DNA from: Spirochaetia bacterium
Lineage (GTDB): Bacteria > Spirochaetota > Spirochaetia > Treponematales > Treponemataceae
NCBI GenBank assembly: GCA_900769985.1
Contig: CAAGIS010000159.1
Span: forward strand, 1 to 8,975
Length of the DNA stretch: 8,975 nucleotides
Direction of reading: 5' to 3'
Position numbers and translations under genes: made by a program. Within the stretch, counting starts at the first letter, position 1. Each line of letters starts with the position of its first letter. The notes below the pieces were generated by a model. That model saw nothing but the letters and a program-made list of their open reading frames with translations. It was not told the origin of the DNA and made no database searches. Below are positions 6,232 to 8,975 of the stretch, piece after piece.

Positions 6232-6354
6232 TCATCTGGTGGTCTGTTGCACGAAGTTTTTTTTAGCCTCAGCATCTGTTCTTACATTCAATCCCCAAAG
6301 CTCGATAATCTTTGGAAGCACCTGATAGAAGATACTGCAGAAACCATTGGTCTG
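6232..6354 (-). pseudogene. Unidentified coding remnant, possibly the partner of the phage-tail-like scrap
   Basis: The minus strand reads FYQVLPKIIELWGLNVRT followed by DAEAKKNFVQQTTR and a TGA at 6234-6232. The amino acid content is protein-like, and the end resembles tail-chaperone C-termini in phages, but the identification is weak. A neighbouring frame after this point reads NTAVFALMCTAW and leads toward the next scrap, as would happen if a frameshift separated them. Upstream, the sequence passes into the AAA_14-like piece in another frame, and I cannot place the junction. Confidence 0.3.
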
Positions 6355-6404
6355 ATGGCGAATGCTGGAATCAAGTCCACTAATGCGGATGGCTGCAGTC
6401 GCAG

Positions 6405-6583
6405 TTATAAAAGTGATAACGGCTGCATTTGAACGACTGCAATTCTTCCGGCAAGAGATTGGGAAACGGAGCTTTTTAACGGAATCTGCTGACTTCCTGT
6501 GATTATGTACTGCCCTTTTTTTTGTTTTTGTCGATTCTAACCTGCACGGTGCTTAAAAGTTCTGGAACACGCTGAATTTCATC
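6405..6583 (-). pseudogene. Central fragment of an AAA_14/DUF4143-type ATPase
   Basis: The minus strand encodes DEIQRVPELLSTVQVRIDK, then after a one-base frame change in a run of eight A (6516-6523) GQYIITGSQQIPLKSS, SVSQSLAGRIAVVQ and MQPLSLL, ending at TAA (6407-6405). This is the Walker B, sensor (ITGSQ) and SLAGR region of AAA_14-type ATPases that usually carry a DUF4143 C-terminus. Their Walker A part and DUF4143 part are both absent. The first 25 or so codons are read as the end of the ATPase frame that starts at 6859. Confidence 0.75.
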
Positions 6584-6859
6584 TTTGAAAGGCATAAAAT
6601 TAAAAAATGAACCTTCATTATTTTGAAATGAGTCTAAAATTAATTGTCTACAAAATAATGCTGCTTTTAGGATACTTGATTTTCCAGAAGCATTTGGTCC
6701 AAAAAGACCTTGTACTTTTAAAAATGTTTTATCATTTACAGAAAAAATATTATCGCTTAATTCTTTTGTACTGGCTGTGTTAATATTCCCTGTTTTAAAA
6801 TCAATGCTAACCTCATCTTTGATAGAAAAGAAGTTAATAAAACGCATTTCTATAAGCAT
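6503..6859 (-). pseudogene. Truncated AAA_15-type ATPase, fused in frame to an AAA_14 fragment
   Basis: The first 92 residues match the N-terminus of AAA_15-type (OLD/RecF-like) ATPases found in defence loci: MLIEMRFINFFSIKDEVSIDF, then the Walker A GLFGPNASGKSS (51-62), and FNFMPFK (87-92). Intact relatives are about 400 residues and continue with a long insert, the signature motif and Walker B; none of this is present. From residue 93 the frame instead continues as DEIQRVPELLSTVQVRIDK, which belongs to a different ATPase family, and ends at a TAA (6505-6503) after a run of eight A. The junction is therefore at about 6583/6584. A weak AAGG precedes the ATG at 6859, and a 12 bp inverted repeat lies just upstream. 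Function is likely lost. Confidence 0.7.
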
Positions 6860-6866
6860 AAATACC

Positions 6867-6895
6867 TTATATTTGTAGGATTACTACAAATATAA
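6867..6895. promoter_or_regulatory. 12 bp perfect inverted repeat just upstream of the truncated ATPase
   Basis: TTATATTTGTAG (6867-6878) and CTACAAATATAA (6884-6895) are exact reverse complements with a five-base centre. The repeat ends eight bases from the ATG at 6859, so it overlaps the probable 5' leader. It could be an operator for a dimeric repressor or an RNA hairpin controlling translation. No T-run typical of a terminator follows on the minus strand. Confidence 0.6.
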
Positions 6896-6930
6896 CACTT
6901 TGAAGCGAACAAATACTTATTTTTTGATTC

Positions 6931-6982
6931 AGCTTCTAATATTTTTATAAATTCAAAAAGTGAACTATAATTTTTAGAAGCT
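6931..6982. repeat. Nine-base inverted repeat in the divergent intergenic region
   Basis: AGCTTCTAA (6931-6939) and TTAGAAGCT (6974-6982) are perfect complements 34 bp apart. In this AT-rich spacer the match may be accidental. Otherwise I see nothing gene-like in 6900-7010. Confidence 0.25.
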
Positions 6983-7012
6983 CTACTAATCATAATTGTA
7001 ATTAGAAAAATC

Positions 7013-7041
7013 TTGACTTGCTATTCATTTAGTATTAATAT
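7013..7041 (+). promoter_or_regulatory. Strong predicted promoter of the ATPase_2/DUF234 gene
   Basis: TTGACT (7013-7018) and TAATAT (7036-7041) are separated by exactly 17 bp. Transcription would start near 7048, inside the palindrome cluster at 7042-7080, leaving a leader of about 47 bases before the ATG at 7095. Confidence 0.7.
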
Positions 7042-7080
7042 TTTACTCGAAACAAACCGAGTCGGTTATAACCGAGTAAA
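7042..7080. promoter_or_regulatory. Nested palindromes and repeats over the transcription start (predicted operator)
   Basis: TTTACTCG (7042-7049) and CGAGTAAA (7073-7080) form an eight-base inverted repeat. Inside it, CGGTTATAACCG (7063-7074) is a perfect 12 bp palindrome, and AACCGAGT occurs twice (7055-7062, 7070-7077) with a 15 bp period. Three orientations of one ACTCG/CGAGT half-site thus surround the expected start point. This is the layout of a repressor-binding region, or of an mRNA leader with alternative hairpins. The cognate regulator is not evident in the window. Confidence 0.6.
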
Positions 7081-7094
7081 TTTCAAGGTGTGAT

Positions 7095-8501
7095 ATGTCA
7101 AACGAAGATTTATTTTTAGGAAGAAAAAATCAAATAAAATCAATTGCAAACTTTTTAAATTCAAATAAAAATAACGCAGCCTTAGTTTATGGTCGCCGAC
7201 GAGTAGGAAAAACAGAACTATTAAAACATTGTCTAAATCAAAGTTTATCCGCATCAATTTATTATGAATGCAAAGAAACTTCTGAACTAAACAATGTGGA
7301 ATCATTTTCAGAAATCATATCAGAATCTTTTGGGCTTCCTCCTTTAGCTTTTAATTCTTTTGAAGCCACTCTTGCATTTCTTTATAAACAGGCAGCAGAA
7401 AAAGAAATAATTGTTGTAATTGATGAATATCCATACATTAGAAATGTTGTAAAAGGACTTGATAGTATAATTCAATCTTTTATTGATAATAACAAATCAA
7501 AATCAAAGTTAAAACTAATCCTTTGCGGTTCCTATGTTGAAACAATGAAATCATTATTAGAAGAAAAAAGTCCTCTTTATGGTCGTTTTGACTTAGTGAT
7601 GCATCTAAAAGCTATGGATTATTATGAATCTTCATTATTTTATAAAGGTTTTAGCAACGAAGATAAAATCAGGTTGTATTCTGTCTTTGGCGGAATCCCT
7701 TATTATAATAGACTTATCGATTCTTCAAAATCTGTAAAACAAAACATAATTGATTTAATTGCAAGTCCAGACAGTCGTTTTGAAAATGAAGTTCAAATGT
7801 ATTTAAAGTCAGAAATTTCAAAAATGGTAAATGCTTACGAAGTTTTTGAAGCTCTTGCTAAAGGTTTTATTCGATTTAGTGATATTTTATCGCAATCAAA
7901 AGTTTCAAGTTCTCCAACATTGGTTGATATTCTTGAAAAACTTATAAAAATGGATGTTGTAACAAAAGAATTTCCAATTAATGATGAGAATAACAGAAAA
8001 AAAGTAGGTTATTATGTTTCTGATCAACTTACTTTGTTTTATTTCAAATACATTTACAGAAATCTTTCTCGACTTGCTGTTATGGATTCAGATGTTTTTT
8101 ATGAAAAATTTATTAAAAATGATTTTGAAGAACATTATGTTCCAAAAACTTTTGAACAGGTTTGTAAACAGTTTTTAATCAGAAAAAATCGTCTTGGAGA
8201 ATTAGAAGATTCTTTTGAAAAAATTGGAAAGTATTATTACGATGATCCAGTTAATCACAAAAATGGTGAATTTGATATTGTTACAGAAAGTGATAGTTCC
8301 TATATTTTTTACGATGCAAAATTTAGAAATGAAAAACTTGATAAAAATTTGATTTATACTGAAATCAAACAGGTGAATGATACTGGATTAGTTTGTAAAA
8401 AATACGGTTTCTTTTCAAAATCAGGCTATAAAGAAATTGATGATAAATACAAAACTCAGTTGATTCTGTATTCAATCGAAGATTTGTTTAGCGAAGATTA
8501 A
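7095..8501 (+). CDS. ATPase_2-type P-loop ATPase with C-terminal DUF234 (PD-(D/E)xK-like)
   Basis: This intact 468-residue protein belongs to the archaeal-type ATPase family (ATPase_2 with DUF234), widespread in archaea and host-associated bacteria; its biological role is unsettled. Visible in order: FLGRKNQIKSIANFL (7-21), Walker A VYGRRRVGKTEL (31-42), Walker B IIVVIDEYPY (105-114), a sensor-like LILCGSYVETMKSLL, SPLYGRFD, FGGIPYY, then a winged-helix-like part (FSDILSQSKVSSSPTLVDILEKL) and the DUF234 end. In that end F393-D394-I-V and D407-A-K409 resemble a PD-(D/E)xK nuclease core. The ATG follows AAGGTG at a good distance. It is transcribed alone from its own promoter, divergent from the truncated ATPase. 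A toxin-like, defence or mobile-element role is conceivable but not shown. Confidence 0.88.
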   Translation: MSNEDLFLGRKNQIKSIANFLNSNKNNAALVYGRRRVGKTELLKHCLNQSLSASIYYECKETSELNNVESFSEIISESFGLPPLAFNSFEATLAFLYKQAAEKEIIVVIDEYPYIRNVVKGLDSIIQSFIDNNKSKSKLKLILCGSYVETMKSLLEEKSPLYGRFDLVMHLKAMDYYESSLFYKGFSNEDKIRLYSVFGGIPYYNRLIDSSKSVKQNIIDLIASPDSRFENEVQMYLKSEISKMVNAYEVFEALAKGFIRFSDILSQSKVSSSPTLVDILEKLIKMDVVTKEFPINDENNRKKVGYYVSDQLTLFYFKYIYRNLSRLAVMDSDVFYEKFIKNDFEEHYVPKTFEQVCKQFLIRKNRLGELEDSFEKIGKYYYDDPVNHKNGEFDIVTESDSSYIFYDAKFRNEKLDKNLIYTEIKQVNDTGLVCKKYGFFSKSGYKEIDDKYKTQLILYSIEDLFSED

Positions 8502-8586
8502 GAAACTTAAAGACTTTTTGATAATGACAACACACTTAATGACTACATTTTCCGTTTATCTTCTATATATTTCTAAAACAATACGC

Positions 8587-8592
8587 TATACT
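8587..8592 (+). promoter_or_regulatory. Possible -10 box positioned for a leaderless transcript
   Basis: TATACT ends six bases before the ATG at 8599, so transcription would begin at or next to the start codon. No Shine-Dalgarno-like purine run precedes that ATG. The -35 region 17 bp upstream is poor (AT-rich, no TTGACA), so the promoter call is tentative. Confidence 0.35.
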
Positions 8593-8598
8593 TGAACA

Positions 8599-8975
8599 AT
8601 GATTTCAATTTCAGATTTTCAAAATTCGTTTACAAAAAGTGAACCGGTCGGCACTAACGCAGATAATCAGGAAAAGTTTTTTGGTTCTATAGATTTTGAT
8701 AAGCAAAACCGGGCTTTTTTTTCTTTTGCGACTGTAACAAAAGATTCAAGAATTGCAGCGGATTGTTTTTCTGGCATAAATCGGGAAGTTGTGGAACTTT
8801 ACCTTAAGCTGACCAAAAAAAATGCGATGAGTTTTTCGTGGCTTGATGAAGAATCTGGCAAGCTTTATCTTGATGAAAATCCTTATTTTACAGATTTGCT
8901 TTTTAAGTCTGATTTTGAATTTGTTTCAGGCGGAAAAACTCCCCTTTCAGTTGCAAAAAATGATGAAAAACTGAA
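8599..8975 (+). CDS. Unidentified protein, 5' part only (runs off the right edge)
   Basis: An uninterrupted frame starts at the ATG at 8599 (MISISDFQNSFTKSEP) and stays open for 125 codons to the window end. The visible part has no signal peptide or membrane segment and contains FFGSIDFDKQNRAFFSF, VVELYLKLTKKNAMSFSW and YFTDLLFKSDFEFVSGG. I do not recognise a motif. The sequence has the feel of the poorly conserved N-terminal region of Treponema SNF2-type helicases, but that is a guess with no helicase motif in view. Codon use is ordinary for the left block, suggesting a resident gene and the right boundary of the accessory region. There is no ribosome-binding site; TATACT at 8587-8592 lies six bases before the ATG. 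Confidence 0.7.
   Translation, partial: MISISDFQNSFTKSEPVGTNADNQEKFFGSIDFDKQNRAFFSFATVTKDSRIAADCFSGINREVVELYLKLTKKNAMSFSWLDEESGKLYLDENPYFTDLLFKSDFEFVSGGKTPLSVAKNDEKL

Noticed and set aside
6187..6432. Plus-strand frame of 81 codons in the remnant region
   Set aside because: The minus strand of the same bases carries recognisable protein patterns; this frame has none and lacks a good ribosome-binding site.
7042..7080. Possible CRISPR-like or iteron repeats
   Set aside because: Only two direct copies of eight bases and no spacers; better explained as an operator at a transcription start.
7066..7305. Minus-strand frame opposite the 5' end of the DUF234 ATPase
   Set aside because: It runs across the operator and the Walker A coding region; composition (poly-F, poly-L) is that of a shadow frame.
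8502..8598. Terminator after the DUF234 ATPase
   Set aside because: A T-run (8514-8519) is present but I find no convincing stem before it.

Overview
The window is AT-rich bacterial DNA that reads as an accessory 'defence island'. The most likely host is a host-associated Treponema-like spirochaete. The main reason is the GC-rich block just after position 4220, which I recall as a dispersed element in gut and oral Treponema genomes; the style of the res gene and of the partial gene at the right edge also fits. This assignment is an inference without a database search. Several broken genes in the middle look more like Firmicutes genes and may have been acquired by transfer.

Left block, plus strand (1-4220): the C-terminal part of a type III restriction-modification methyltransferase (Mod), a RelB/DinJ antitoxin, a YafQ-family mRNA interferase, and a full-length type III restriction subunit (Res). 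The toxin-antitoxin pair sits exactly between mod and res. It has its own promoter/operator, and res starts 27 bp after the toxin, so res is probably co-transcribed with it. Mod keeps its SAM-binding motif and C-terminal tail, but its frame is closed by a stop at 59-61, so the catalytic DPPY part and the target-recognition domain are not joined to it here. After res comes a 70 bp GC-rich repeat-like element.

Middle block, minus strand (4372-6859): a complete MazEF-type toxin-antitoxin pair with a clear promoter, a rho-independent terminator, an intact HD-domain phosphohydrolase, and a stretch of gene remnants. Reading from high to low coordinates, these are: the N-terminus of an AAA_15-type ATPase fused to a piece of an AAA_14/DUF4143-type ATPase, a phage-tail-like tail end, a remnant of a Cro/CI-type helix-turn-helix regulator, the intact HD gene, and the C-terminal DNA-binding part of a Crp/Fnr-type regulator. 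Most of these remnants are too short or too broken to appear as ordinary open frames.

Right block, plus strand (7013-8975): a strong promoter with nested palindromes over the expected transcription start drives an intact 468-residue ATPase of the ATPase_2 + DUF234 type, with a PD-(D/E)xK-like motif near its C-terminus. The window ends inside an unidentified gene starting at 8599 that may be translated from a leaderless transcript.

Taken together, this looks like a hotspot where defence and addiction modules (type III R-M, RelB-YafQ, MazEF, ATPases) have been inserted and have partly decayed. I see no tRNA, rRNA, CRISPR array or complete insertion sequence.
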